64,000 nt of DNA, taken from the NCBI RefSeq assembly GCF_000482465.1, contig NZ_KI519427.1:166421-230420 (forward strand), read 5' to 3'. A model generated the notes under the pieces. It saw only the letters and a program-made list of their open reading frames with translations, had not been told where the DNA came from and ran no database searches. The position numbers and the translations under genes are program-made. This document shows, piece by piece, positions 6,659 to 14,916 of this stretch; position 1 is the stretch's first letter; every line of letters starts with the position of its first letter. Origin of the DNA: Runella limosa DSM 17973 (lineage in GTDB: Bacteria; Bacteroidota; Bacteroidia; Cytophagales; Spirosomataceae).

Positions 6659-7909
6659 TTAACCTTTCTTCAAAGGAATTTTTATCTTAAACTCACTTCC
6701 TTTTCCAAGCTCGCTTTTCAAATCAAGTTTCCATCGGTGCGCTTTCACAATTTGTTGGACATAACTCAGCCCAATGCCAAAGCCTTTCACGTTGTGAATA
6801 TTTCCCGTTGAAACCCGATAAAATTTATCAAAAACCTTTCGATGATGTTCGGGCGCAATTCCGATGCCATTGTCGCGTACAATAATGATCAAATTGCCAT
6901 TTTGAGTCACGGTTTCCAGGTGAATATCAGGGTTTTGCGGCGTATATTTAAACGCATTATCAATCAAATTACTGATGGCATTTGACAAATGCAGGCGGTC
7001 GGCGTGAATATACGGTTCCGAAGCATTGAGGTGGAGCGTCAGGTTAATTTCGTATTTATTGGCCAACGATGAAATAATTTGGTGAACATCGAGCCATTCA
7101 ATTGTTAATGGAAGGGAGTTTTTTTCAGCTTTGGCCATGTTCAACACCGTTTCTACTTGGTTTTGCAGGCGTAAGGCTTCCTCTTTCACGATGGACGTAT
7201 ATTTTTTCAAACGCTCAGGTTGGTCTTTGATTGCGGGCGTATTCAACACGTCGGCGGCAATACGAATGGTGGCGATGGGCGTTTGCAGTTCGTGCGTCAT
7301 GTTATTAATAAAATCGCGTTGCACTTCAGTCAGTTGACGTTGGCGCAAAATCACGAACAGGGCATACCCAAAAAAGCTTACCGCCAATAATACTAACAGC
7401 GAAGAGCCAATCCAACCCCTCAAATCGCTAATGACCGAAATGTTTTGAGAAGGAAAACGTACGCCAAAATAGTAAGGGTATTTGTTCGATTTCAGCCAAT
7501 TGGCCGTTTGGGTGGGTTTTTTGTTATCGTTACGCGTGCTCAAGGCCACACCATAAAACATTTTGTTGCTGGCACAATCATAAATTCCCACTTCAAAGTC
7601 GCTTACGATGGCGTTTTGTTGAAAGCGGTTTTTAAGGTAATGTTCCACCAAAGCGGGGTCCACCATGGCGTTGGTATTGACCAAAAAATAATTGGACGAC
7701 AATTGCTCTACAGGGTTGTTGTGTAACATGACGCCGTTGAGTTTCGAGAGGTCATTGGCTACTTCCTGCAAAGCTACGTGGGCGCGTTGGTTAAACTGAC
7801 GTTCGCGCATGTCTAATGCCTTACGCACCCAATATATCTGAGTGATGATCACTCCGATGATGGATAGAGTGGACAAAATGATTAGAAGGCGAATCGTGTT
7901 TCTGGACAT
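6659..7909 (-). CDS. Two-component sensor histidine kinase (HisKA type)
   Basis: 416 residues. Transmembrane helix 1 is at about 8-27 and helix 2 at about 167-189, enclosing a ~140-residue periplasmic sensor region with no recognised domain. The cytoplasmic part has the H-box FINNMTHELQTPIA with H206, the N-box around N314-N318, G1 DNGIGIAP at 346-353 and G2 GFGIGLS at 376-382. These are the complete parts of an active kinase. The first gene of a kinase-regulator operon; regulator follows. It is divergent from the DUF1573 gene, sharing the 215-bp region with ATTAACAAA repeats. Confidence 0.93.
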   Translation of the reverse strand: MSRNTIRLLIILSTLSIIGVIITQIYWVRKALDMRERQFNQRAHVALQEVANDLSKLNGVMLHNNPVEQLSSNYFLVNTNAMVDPALVEHYLKNRFQQNAIVSDFEVGIYDCASNKMFYGVALSTRNDNKKPTQTANWLKSNKYPYYFGVRFPSQNISVISDLRGWIGSSLLVLLAVSFFGYALFVILRQRQLTEVQRDFINNMTHELQTPIATIRIAADVLNTPAIKDQPERLKKYTSIVKEEALRLQNQVETVLNMAKAEKNSLPLTIEWLDVHQIISSLANKYEINLTLHLNASEPYIHADRLHLSNAISNLIDNAFKYTPQNPDIHLETVTQNGNLIIIVRDNGIGIAPEHHRKVFDKFYRVSTGNIHNVKGFGIGLSYVQQIVKAHRWKLDLKSELGKGSEFKIKIPLKKG

Positions 7910-8007
7910 GGTGCTTTCGCACGTTTTTAGGTTAAAAATGTACTAACTTCAATATTAGTAGAAAATCTCATACGAAAGTAACGCTTTCGTCAGATTCTTT
8001 TGAAGTT

Positions 8008-8045
8008 ATTAACAAAGCATTAACAAACGTTCAGTTTTTGTTAAC
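8008..8045. promoter_or_regulatory. Putative OmpR-type operator (ATTAACAAA direct repeats)
   Basis: ATTAACAAA occurs at 8008-8016 and again at 8019-8027, 11 bp apart, the spacing usual for tandem OmpR/PhoB-family monomers. An inverted TTTTTGTTAAC follows at 8035-8045. It lies between the divergent kinase and DUF1573 genes and just upstream of a -7 box. Binding by the adjacent regulator is inferred. Confidence 0.45.
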
Positions 8046-8067
8046 AGCGAGTACCAAATTGACCAAG

Positions 8068-8075
8068 TACTTTTG
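8068..8075 (+). promoter_or_regulatory. Bacteroidota -7 box TACTTTTG for DUF1573 gene
   Basis: Matches the TAnnTTTG -7 consensus used by the Bacteroidota primary sigma factor. It sits about 50 bases before the ATG at 8125 and downstream of the putative operator. No clear -33 TTG at normal spacing, which fits an activated promoter. Confidence 0.45.
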
Positions 8076-8124
8076 AATCGTCAAACGACAACACATTTAT
8101 TCACTTAAAACAAAACGTACTACC

Positions 8125-8505
8125 ATGAAAAAAGTAACTTTTCTCTCAGTTCTAACGATGTTCTTTGCTACTACCCTCGTTTTTGCCAATGTATGGTTGG
8201 CGGCTTTTGGTTGGGTAGAGACCAATCACAACTTTGGAAAAATCAAACAAGGTAAGCCTGTGACGGCCGAATTTAAGTTTACCAACAAAGGCGAAGCACC
8301 GTTGATTATCGGAAAAGCGTATGGTTCGTGTGGTTGCACAGGGGTAGAATATCCCAAAGAGCCCGTTATGCCAGGAGCTTCTGGAACCATCAAAGCGACC
8401 TTCAACGCTGCCGCTGCGGGTTCATTTAACAAAACTGTGACCGTAGAATCAAATGCTGAAGGTGGCGCCGTTACCCTCAACATCCAAGGAGAAGTTATTC
8501 AGTAA
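8125..8505 (+). CDS. Secreted DUF1573-domain protein
   Basis: 126 residues with a signal peptide (about 1-21, ending VFA) and a single Ig-like DUF1573 domain. The family signature is clear: HNFGKIKQGKPVTAEFKFTN, then SCGCT followed by YPKEPVMPG. The domain is common in Bacteroidota periplasmic or surface proteins, where its role is poorly defined. Only one domain, so it is among the shorter members. It is expressed divergently from the kinase-regulator pair and is a plausible target of it. A strong terminator follows. Confidence 0.9.
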   Translation: MKKVTFLSVLTMFFATTLVFANVWLAAFGWVETNHNFGKIKQGKPVTAEFKFTNKGEAPLIIGKAYGSCGCTGVEYPKEPVMPGASGTIKATFNAAAAGSFNKTVTVESNAEGGAVTLNIQGEVIQ

Positions 8506-8544
8506 TTTCTATCCTTACATCATTTTCAAACAGCCAGAAAACAG

Positions 8545-8578
8545 TCGGGCGAACCATTAGTGGTCCGCCCGATTTTTT
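8545..8578 (+). terminator. Rho-independent terminator after DUF1573 gene
   Basis: A 12-bp stem TCGGGCGAACCA / TGGTCCGCCCGA (one G-T pair) with loop TTAG, followed by a run of six T. It may also serve the convergent MFS gene. Confidence 0.9.
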
Positions 8579-9812
8579 ATTCTACGTAATCCAAATTTTT
8601 GTGAAACGTTTCTTCCATAAAGTATAAAGAAATGTACCCAATCAAAAAGCAAAGCGCCGCTACCAACGCCCCCGCCGTTATGACACCTAGGCTAGATTTA
8701 AGCGTTTGAAACAGGGGTAAAGTTAATAAAGTAGTAGCTCGCACAAAATTAGCAACGGTTGAAGTTGCCGTTGCCCTAAGGTTGGTGCCAAAACTTTCGG
8801 CGGTTGCGGTCAAAAACATGGCAATGTAGCCAATCGAAAAGCCAAGTACGCCACAAAGTGCATAAAAAGAGCTGGCCGTTTGGATACCGCCGTACAGATA
8901 CACAGTGATGCCAATGAGGGTCATGGTCGTCATTACGCCAATCGCTTTTTTGCGCGATTGGAGCCATTGACTTAATATGCCACTGAACATATCGCCAATG
9001 ACCGTTCCAATAAACACGTACATGACGCATTTTCCTGCTACAATGTCGGGCTGAACTCCCAACGCCGCCCCAAATTCATTGCCGTAAGTGGCCATAATAC
9101 CAATCACAAAATAGGTAGGTACACCCACGCCAATGCAGCGCATATATTTCCAAAAACGTGGGCTATCGGTGAAAAATGACAACATGCTCCCTCGCTTTGA
9201 TGGTAATACTTTGGCTTTTTCAAACATTCCCGATTCCAATAATCCTACCCGCATCAACAACAAAACTAGCCCTAAGCCACCGCCCACAAAATAAGTAGTT
9301 CGCCAGTCGAATAGGTTATTGGTTAGAAATGCTACAACGGCTCCCAGTAGCCCTACACTTGCCACAATCGACGAACCGTAGCCGCGCAAACGTTGGGGTA
9401 AAATTTCGGCGACTAAGGTCAGCCCTGCACCCAGTTCTCCCGCCAACCCAACGCCTGCCACAAAACGTAACAGGGCATAGACATCGGGCGATTGTACAAA
9501 GCCGCACAGAATATTTGCGAAGGAATACATGATAATAGAGCCAAATAAAACGGATAAACGTCCACGTTTGTCGGCCAAAATTCCCCACAAAATTCCACCA
9601 ACAAGTAGCCCTGCTTGCTGCCAATTGTAGATTTTTCCGCCCAAGAGCGACACCTCTTCGGGTGAAAGCCCCATGTCTTTGAGACTAGGTACGCGCACAA
9701 TGTTAAATACCAATAAGTCATATACGTCCACAAAATAGCCCAAAGCGGCCACAATTACGGGTAAGCTGACAAGCGGGCGAAGCGAAACAGCTTCCGAAGT
9801 AGGAGTTTTCAT
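8577..9812 (-). CDS. MFS transporter (sugar/organic-acid symporter type)
   Basis: 411 residues from ATG 9812 (MKTPTSEAV); an in-frame ATG five codons earlier is possible. Twelve hydrophobic helices are apparent. The loop 2-3 motif GILADKRGRLSVLFG is the MFS signature G-x-x-x-D-x-x-G-R-R. Later segments such as LRGYGSS and the closing MEETFHKNLDY resemble the sugar and aromatic or organic acid:proton symporter groups. Inner membrane. Substrate unknown, and neighbours (DUF1573, a small Fe-related protein) give no pathway clue. Likely single-gene unit. Confidence 0.85.
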   Translation of the reverse strand: MKTPTSEAVSLRPLVSLPVIVAALGYFVDVYDLLVFNIVRVPSLKDMGLSPEEVSLLGGKIYNWQQAGLLVGGILWGILADKRGRLSVLFGSIIMYSFANILCGFVQSPDVYALLRFVAGVGLAGELGAGLTLVAEILPQRLRGYGSSIVASVGLLGAVVAFLTNNLFDWRTTYFVGGGLGLVLLLMRVGLLESGMFEKAKVLPSKRGSMLSFFTDSPRFWKYMRCIGVGVPTYFVIGIMATYGNEFGAALGVQPDIVAGKCVMYVFIGTVIGDMFSGILSQWLQSRKKAIGVMTTMTLIGITVYLYGGIQTASSFYALCGVLGFSIGYIAMFLTATAESFGTNLRATATSTVANFVRATTLLTLPLFQTLKSSLGVITAGALVAALCFLIGYISLYFMEETFHKNLDYVE

Positions 9813-9916
9813 AAAAGTTAGGTTCAAAAGGGTCGTCTGGAACGCAATTACGCAAAAAGGCGTTTTTTACGAAAGTTATTTATATCATTTTTGCCAAAAC
9901 TAATAACAATAACGCC

Positions 9917-10042
9917 ATGTTTGAAACCATCTTGATTGGGGTGCTTTTTATCGGTGCGGTAGGATACGTGGGAAATCAAATCCGTAAAGAACTCAGTCCC
10001 AAAAAGTCGGGATGTGGAAAGGGCTGCGGCTGCGAGAAGTAG
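9917..10042 (+). CDS. Small FeoB-associated Cys-rich membrane-type protein (41 aa)
   Basis: A short gene encoding MFETILIGVLFIGAVGYVGN, a single transmembrane helix, then a basic linker and the Cys-rich end SGCGKGCGCEK with three cysteines. This layout matches the FeoB-associated Cys-rich membrane protein family. Members usually sit beside feoA/feoB and may help ferrous iron transport; here no feo genes are near. Start ATG at 9917 and stop TAG at 10040-10042. gpsA begins 83 bases downstream. Confidence 0.75.
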   Translation: MFETILIGVLFIGAVGYVGNQIRKELSPKKSGCGKGCGCEK

Positions 10043-10125
10043 GTAGAAAGTTGGGGATAACTGTGCAAAGCTGAGAGTTTTTTCGCAAGTTTGCGCCACA
10101 AACGAAGGAACCAAGACCCCAAAAA

Positions 10126-11115
10126 ATGACATCAATCGCCGTAATAGGTGGAGGCAGCTGGGCCACCGCTATTATTAAAATTCTTTCTGAAAACAACGTT
10201 TCGATTCGTTGGTGGCTTCGCGACCGTGCGGCCGTAGAACACATTCGAAAACATCATTATAATCCTGATTATCTGCGCGATGTCCGCCTTAGTCCGCGCA
10301 AGGTCAAGACGTTTACCAAAATAACCGATGTCCTCAACGGCGCCGATTACGTGATTTTGGCCATTCCTGCCGCTTTTGTCCAAGAACCTCTGGCGGCACT
10401 GACTCCCAAACATTTTGAAGGAAAACGAGTTGTTTCAGCCATCAAGGGGATGATTCCTCAACGTCATATTTTGGTAACTGATTGGGTAGAAGAGCATTTT
10501 CACGTTCCCATTGATCAAATGTGTGTCATTGCGGGGCCTTGTCATGCCGAAGAAGTGGCTTTAGAGAAACAATCATATTTGACCATTGCGTCAACCCACG
10601 AAGCTTGTGCGGCTGATTTTGCCCAGCTCATGAGTTGTTCCTTCGTGACGGCGAATCCACTCGCGGATTTGTACGGCGTAGAATATGCCGCTGTGATGAA
10701 AAATATCGTGGCATTGGCTTGTGGCATCAGTCATGGCTTAGGTTACGGCGATAATTTTCAGGCCGTTATGGTATCTAATGCCATGCAAGAAATCAAACGA
10801 TTTGTCGATGCCGTTGACCCCCGCGAACGCGATTTGAGCGCATCGGCTTACTTGGGAGATTTACTCGTAACGGCGTATTCACAATTTAGCCGTAACCGTA
10901 CCTTTGGCAACATGATTGGGCGCGGCTATAGTGTGCAATCTGCCCAAATGGAGATGAAAATGATTGCTGAAGGCTATTATGCGGTCAACAGCATTTACGA
11001 AATGAATAAACAATACGGCGTAGAAATGCCGATAACAGAAGCCACGTACAAGATTTTATACGAAAGAGAAGCTCCCGCCTCAGAAATAGCCAAGCTCAAA
11101 CTCCGCCTCCGTTAG
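10126..11115 (+). CDS. gpsA: NAD(P)-dependent glycerol-3-phosphate dehydrogenase
   Basis: 329 residues, normal length. It reduces dihydroxyacetone phosphate to sn-glycerol-3-phosphate for phospholipid synthesis in the cytoplasm. The N-terminal Rossmann fold carries GGGSWATA (8-15), followed by SAIKGM with K107. The C-terminal helical domain contains YGVEYAAVMKNIVALACG with catalytic K192 and the substrate-binding LGDLLVTAYS...SRNRTFG. All key residues are present. ATG at 10126 follows a short leader. It converges on a minus-strand gene, with inverted repeats between. Confidence 0.95.
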   Translation: MTSIAVIGGGSWATAIIKILSENNVSIRWWLRDRAAVEHIRKHHYNPDYLRDVRLSPRKVKTFTKITDVLNGADYVILAIPAAFVQEPLAALTPKHFEGKRVVSAIKGMIPQRHILVTDWVEEHFHVPIDQMCVIAGPCHAEEVALEKQSYLTIASTHEACAADFAQLMSCSFVTANPLADLYGVEYAAVMKNIVALACGISHGLGYGDNFQAVMVSNAMQEIKRFVDAVDPRERDLSASAYLGDLLVTAYSQFSRNRTFGNMIGRGYSVQSAQMEMKMIAEGYYAVNSIYEMNKQYGVEMPITEATYKILYEREAPASEIAKLKLRLR

Positions 11116-11221
11116 GTCAGACGACAGTCAGACCGACTGCGATTGCTAAGAGGCTATCAGGTAAACTTTTGGTCTGACTATCGTCTGACCAAGGTGACTC
11201 CGTCAGACGACAGTCAGACGG
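11115..11221. repeat. Three-copy GTCAGAC repeat forming alternative hairpins
   Basis: Copies at 11115-11134 and 11201-11221 are direct; the copy at 11171-11190 is inverted with one mismatch and can pair with either. Each copy itself holds two GTCAGAC units. It lies between the convergent gpsA and the OM-protein gene and probably ends transcription from both sides. Confidence 0.75.
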
Positions 11222-11224
11222 AAA

Positions 11225-11755
11225 TTAGAAATTAAACCTCACGCCCAAACTTGCTTGAGGATGCACAAAGAATATTCCAGGGAGAATTTCGACGTATGCC
11301 CCTGCTTCTAGGAAACAAGATAAGGGGCTATTGGATACAAAATATTCGGTACCCGCCAATCCTGAGCCACCCAGTGAAATGGAGTTGGTAAATTCTTTCG
11401 TCCCTGGTGCATTTCGGGAGTCGAAATAATAACGGCGGGAGTTGATTTGTCCTCCAAAACCGTAATACGCTCTGAGTTGTTCTTTTTTGAACAAAGCTGT
11501 ATGCCAAAGGTGATTTACGCGCAAAGAAAAGCCTGCATTTTGGTAAAAACCTTTACGGTATTTGCGGTCGCGACCGTAGAAAAGTCCATACGTTCCAAAC
11601 GAAACATCCAACGCCTTGTTGTCGCCATAGTACTTTCGGAGGTTAAGTCCAGAGGGTTCAACTAGTTGAAATCCAATGGCCCAATTGTTGTACTGTGCTT
11701 GCGAGGCAAACGCAACGCATTGAACAAAGATGAGCGTAATAATGGCTTTTTTCAT
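11225..11755 (-). CDS. Secreted outer-membrane beta-barrel-like protein
   Basis: 176 residues. The signal peptide (about 1-20, ending SQA) is followed by alternating aromatic and hydrophobic beta strands rich in Tyr, Phe and Gly. It ends GVRFNF, a terminal aromatic strand typical of Bacteroidota outer-membrane barrels. No enzyme motif. It overlaps the upstream DUF1003 gene by 4 bases, so the two are translationally coupled. Function unknown; the pairing with an inner-membrane DUF1003 protein hints at an envelope role. Confidence 0.7.
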   Translation of the reverse strand: MKKAIITLIFVQCVAFASQAQYNNWAIGFQLVEPSGLNLRKYYGDNKALDVSFGTYGLFYGRDRKYRKGFYQNAGFSLRVNHLWHTALFKKEQLRAYYGFGGQINSRRYYFDSRNAPGTKEFTNSISLGGSGLAGTEYFVSNSPLSCFLEAGAYVEILPGIFFVHPQASLGVRFNF

Positions 11756-12468
11756 GGGTTTGAAGTTTTGTTGATATGCTCTATTTTTTGGATAATACTA
11801 TCCATCATTTCGACTTGAATTTTCTGAATTTCAAGTAAATCTTGTTGCTGGTGCATAATCAGATGGTCAACTTTTTCGTGCAACAACCTGATTTCTAATT
11901 CAGACTTGAGGTTGATTAAAAAGTCTTTTTTTGCGCGCTCTCGGTCTTTTTCTTCCTGCCGATTTTGACTCATCATAATCACAGGAGCTTGTAAGGCGGC
12001 CAAACACGACAGCAGCAAGTTTAACAAAATAAATGGATACGGGTCAAATGGTTTGGATGCTAAAACCCATATATTTACACTTATCCATACAGTGATAAAA
12101 AAAGCAAATGAAAGAATAAATGTCCAACTTCCGCCAAACGTAGCTACTTTATCGGCAACACGTTGTCCCAGGGTCAAATCAGAAAAGTCAGTTTCTTCTA
12201 CCGTTTTTGTCAGACTTTGCAACTTGTGTAACGACTTGGTAAAGTCTTTTTGCAACTTCGACAATTTTTGTCCATCCTTCATCAAACAACTCGAAATGTA
12301 CTTTTGCCGCAATTCGTTCAGCTCGGCAATCGACAACGAACTATTTTTGGTAAAGTCGGGATGCTCAGAACGGATAAATTCGTACAGCGAACCTGTAATG
12401 TATCCTCCCACTACTTTGTCGGAAATGGGGAACGATTGTTTTGATACATCACTGACAAATTCTTCCAT
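11752..12468 (-). CDS. DUF1003 inner-membrane protein
   Basis: 238 residues. The N-terminal half is cytoplasmic and charged. The DUF1003 core then begins RVADKVATFGGSWTFI, with two transmembrane helices and the conserved FDPYPFILLNLLLSCLAALQ connecting into APVIMMSQNRQ. A long charged coiled-coil tail (about 170-235) follows. Family function is not established; members are often linked to envelope stress or ion transport. It starts just past the hisC stop (3-base gap), so it is likely read through from the his genes. Confidence 0.88.
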   Translation of the reverse strand: MEEFVSDVSKQSFPISDKVVGGYITGSLYEFIRSEHPDFTKNSSLSIAELNELRQKYISSCLMKDGQKLSKLQKDFTKSLHKLQSLTKTVEETDFSDLTLGQRVADKVATFGGSWTFILSFAFFITVWISVNIWVLASKPFDPYPFILLNLLLSCLAALQAPVIMMSQNRQEEKDRERAKKDFLINLKSELEIRLLHEKVDHLIMHQQQDLLEIQKIQVEMMDSIIQKIEHINKTSNP

Positions 12469-12471
12469 GGA

Positions 12472-13560
12472 TTATTGTTCGCTTAGTTTTTTTAACGCTT
12501 CCAATAGTACATTATTTTCCTCGCTTGTTCCAACCGTTATGCGTAAGCAATCTTCGCAAAGGGTTACTTTCGAGCGGTCGCGGACGATAATTTTTTGTTC
12601 AATTAAATCATCAAAGAGCTGCTTGGCTTTCTCAAATTTTACCAATAAAAAATTGGCATCTGAGGGATAAATGTGCTTCACTGTAGGTATGACAACCAAC
12701 TCCTGCGCTAACCTCTGTCTTTCAACCAAAATATCTTTCACTAGCTGATTTTTGGTTTCTACAAAATCAAGTGCTTCCAATAAAATCGCTTGAGTAGCCC
12801 CACTGAGGTTGTAAGGCGGTTTGATTTTATTCAACACCTTGATGATTTCTTCCGACGCAAAGCACATTCCTAGTCGCAACGAAGCCAAACCCCAGGCTTT
12901 AGAAAACGTTTGAAGTACGATAAGATTGGGGTAATTGTTCAATTCGTTGGTAAAAGAGACCGTCGAACTTCCCGAAAGTTCTAAACTTTCGGGAAGTTCG
13001 GCAAAATCAATATAAGCTTCATCCACCACGACCAATCCTGAAAAATGGGTTAGAATGGTCAAAATAGCCTCTCTTTTCACCAAATTTCCGCTGGGATTGT
13101 TGGGAGAGCAAATCCAAATAATTTTAGTATTTGGCGTAACGGCTGCCAACACTTTTTCGGTATCAATTTGGAAATCAGGCGTCAGAGGTACTTTAACAAT
13201 GGGAACATCATTAATATCAGCGCTCACCTGATACATACCATAAGTAGGCGGCATGATGAGAATATTGTCTTCGCGCGGGGTACAAGTGGCGCGAACGAGC
13301 AAATCTATCGGTTCGTCAGAGCCATTTCCTAAGAATATTTGACTAGGACGAACCCCTTTGATAGAAGCAAGTTTTTCCTTAATAGCCCATTGGTAAGGAT
13401 CAGGATAGCGGTTCCATTGCTGCCCGTTCACCGATTGATACGGGTTTTCGTTGGCATCCAAAAATATACCTTCTTTTCCCGTATATTCATCACGCGCTGA
13501 GGAATAAGGTACCAAATTCAAAATGTGTGGACGCAGAATCGAAGCTAAATCAAATGTCAT
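12472..13560 (-). CDS. hisC: Histidinol-phosphate aminotransferase
   Basis: 362 residues from ATG 13560 (MTFDLASILRPH). PLP enzyme of histidine synthesis that converts imidazole-acetol phosphate to histidinol phosphate. Visible: DANENPYQ, LGNGSDEPID, the PLP-contact N154-N155-P156 (CSPNNPSGN), VVVDEAYIDF and the Schiff-base lysine K221 in LQTFSKAWGL. Residues 188-199 are encoded by a perfect palindrome, and the loop between DEAYIDF and YPNLIVLQTFSK is about 12 residues longer than usual. The frame is intact, so the enzyme is probably active. Third gene of hisGDC. Confidence 0.95.
   Translation of the reverse strand: MTFDLASILRPHILNLVPYSSARDEYTGKEGIFLDANENPYQSVNGQQWNRYPDPYQWAIKEKLASIKGVRPSQIFLGNGSDEPIDLLVRATCTPREDNILIMPPTYGMYQVSADINDVPIVKVPLTPDFQIDTEKVLAAVTPNTKIIWICSPNNPSGNLVKREAILTILTHFSGLVVVDEAYIDFAELPESLELSGSSTVSFTNELNNYPNLIVLQTFSKAWGLASLRLGMCFASEEIIKVLNKIKPPYNLSGATQAILLEALDFVETKNQLVKDILVERQRLAQELVVIPTVKHIYPSDANFLLVKFEKAKQLFDDLIEQKIIVRDRSKVTLCEDCLRITVGTSEENNVLLEALKKLSEQ
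12965..12999. repeat. 35-bp perfect palindrome inside hisC
   Basis: Two 16-bp arms (GAACTTCCCGAAAGTT and its exact complement) flank the 3-base loop CTA. The same CCCGAAAGTT/AACTTTCGGG core occurs between genes at 16589-16643, so this looks like a dispersed palindromic element landed in frame in hisC. Confidence 0.9.
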
Positions 13561-13619
13561 TGTATTTAAAAAGCGGTTGCCCACTTAGTTGAAATTCGTA
13601 AATATGATATAACTGTGCA

Positions 13620-14888
13620 TTACTTCAAACTACTCAATCGCAGACTCACTGCGCGTTTGTGCGCTTGAAGCGATTCGGCCTCGGCCATGGCTTCCACGGT
13701 TGGGCCAAGTTCTTTAAGCCCTTCGGGGGTAATGTGCTGAACCGTAATCTTTTTTACAAAACTATCTAGCGACACCCCGCTGTATGCCCGCGCGTGACCG
13801 TTGGTTGGCAAGGTATGGTTAGTACCCGACGCATAGTCTCCGCAAGATTCGGGCGTATAATTTCCTAAAAAAATCGAGCCAGCGTTATAAATCTGTTCGC
13901 TTACTGCTTCGGCGTTTTCCACGCTCAAAATCAAGTGTTCCGCCGCGTATTCGTTTAGAAGCTCAATGGCTTCTTCTTGGGTTTCTACCAAAATCGCCTT
14001 ACTGTTTTCAATCGCTTGGCGAGCCAGTTCTTTGCGCGGTAGGGCTTCCAACTGCGTCGATAAAGTAAGGTTGACTGCGGCTAAAAACTTTTTGTCCGTC
14101 GATACCAACAACACTTGACTGTCGGCCCCGTGCTCGGCTTGCGACAATAAATCGGCAGCTACAAACGACGGCAAAGCTGTAGCATCGGCATATACTGCTA
14201 CTTCCGACGGCCCTGCGGGCATGTCTATTGCAACGCCTTCTTTGGCCAATAACATTTTTGCCGCTGTCACGTATTGGTTACCAGGTCCAAAGATTTTATA
14301 CACCTTTGGTACTGTCTCTGTTCCGTAGGCCATCGCCGCAATGGCTTGTGCACCACCTACGCGAAATATCTTTGTTACTCCCACCAGCTGGGCCGCGTAC
14401 AAGATAGCAGGGTGGTCGCTTGGTGTACATAGAACGACCTCGCGGCAGCCCGCCAATTGGGCAGGTACGCCCAACATTAGTACCGTACTAAACAAGGGTG
14501 CCGACCCACCTGGAATATACAAACCGACCTTGTCAATGCCCACGCTTTTGCGCCAACAAGTAACGCCTGGCATCGTCTCGATTTTCTGCACGGGTTGGTG
14601 TTGCGCCTCGTGAAAAGTGCGGATGTTTTGGTACGCTTGCCGAATCGCCGCCTTCAACTCTTCCGAAAGTAGTGTCTCCGCCGCGTCGATGGTAGCTTGG
14701 GGCATGGCAATCTCCCCAAGTTTTATTTTATCAAACTGCAAAGTCAATGCTCGAATGGCAGCATCACCTTCGGTGCGGACTTTCTCCAAAATAGGCGCTA
14801 CAGCTTTCTCAATATTGGCAATGCTTTGCGTTGGTCGTGCCAACAAAGCAGGCCAATCTGATTTTTTAGGAAAAGGAATAATTTGCAT
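13620..14888 (-). CDS. hisD: Histidinol dehydrogenase
   Basis: 422 residues, typical length. It catalyses the last two NAD-dependent oxidations from L-histidinol to L-histidine, with zinc. Signatures include GLYIPGGSAPLFSTVLM, the DMPAGPSEVAVYAD stretch, the QAEHGADSQ zinc-ligand region and the catalytic E-H pair in AEHLILS. SCGDYASGTNHTLPTNGHAR follows. Start MQIIPF at 14888. It lies 28 bases after hisG and 59 bases before hisC, in one minus-strand operon. Confidence 0.96.
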   Translation of the reverse strand: MQIIPFPKKSDWPALLARPTQSIANIEKAVAPILEKVRTEGDAAIRALTLQFDKIKLGEIAMPQATIDAAETLLSEELKAAIRQAYQNIRTFHEAQHQPVQKIETMPGVTCWRKSVGIDKVGLYIPGGSAPLFSTVLMLGVPAQLAGCREVVLCTPSDHPAILYAAQLVGVTKIFRVGGAQAIAAMAYGTETVPKVYKIFGPGNQYVTAAKMLLAKEGVAIDMPAGPSEVAVYADATALPSFVAADLLSQAEHGADSQVLLVSTDKKFLAAVNLTLSTQLEALPRKELARQAIENSKAILVETQEEAIELLNEYAAEHLILSVENAEAVSEQIYNAGSIFLGNYTPESCGDYASGTNHTLPTNGHARAYSGVSLDSFVKKITVQHITPEGLKELGPTVEAMAEAESLQAHKRAVSLRLSSLK

Positions 14889-14916
14889 AGTGACAGATAA
14901 CTCGTTTTGAAACTTG

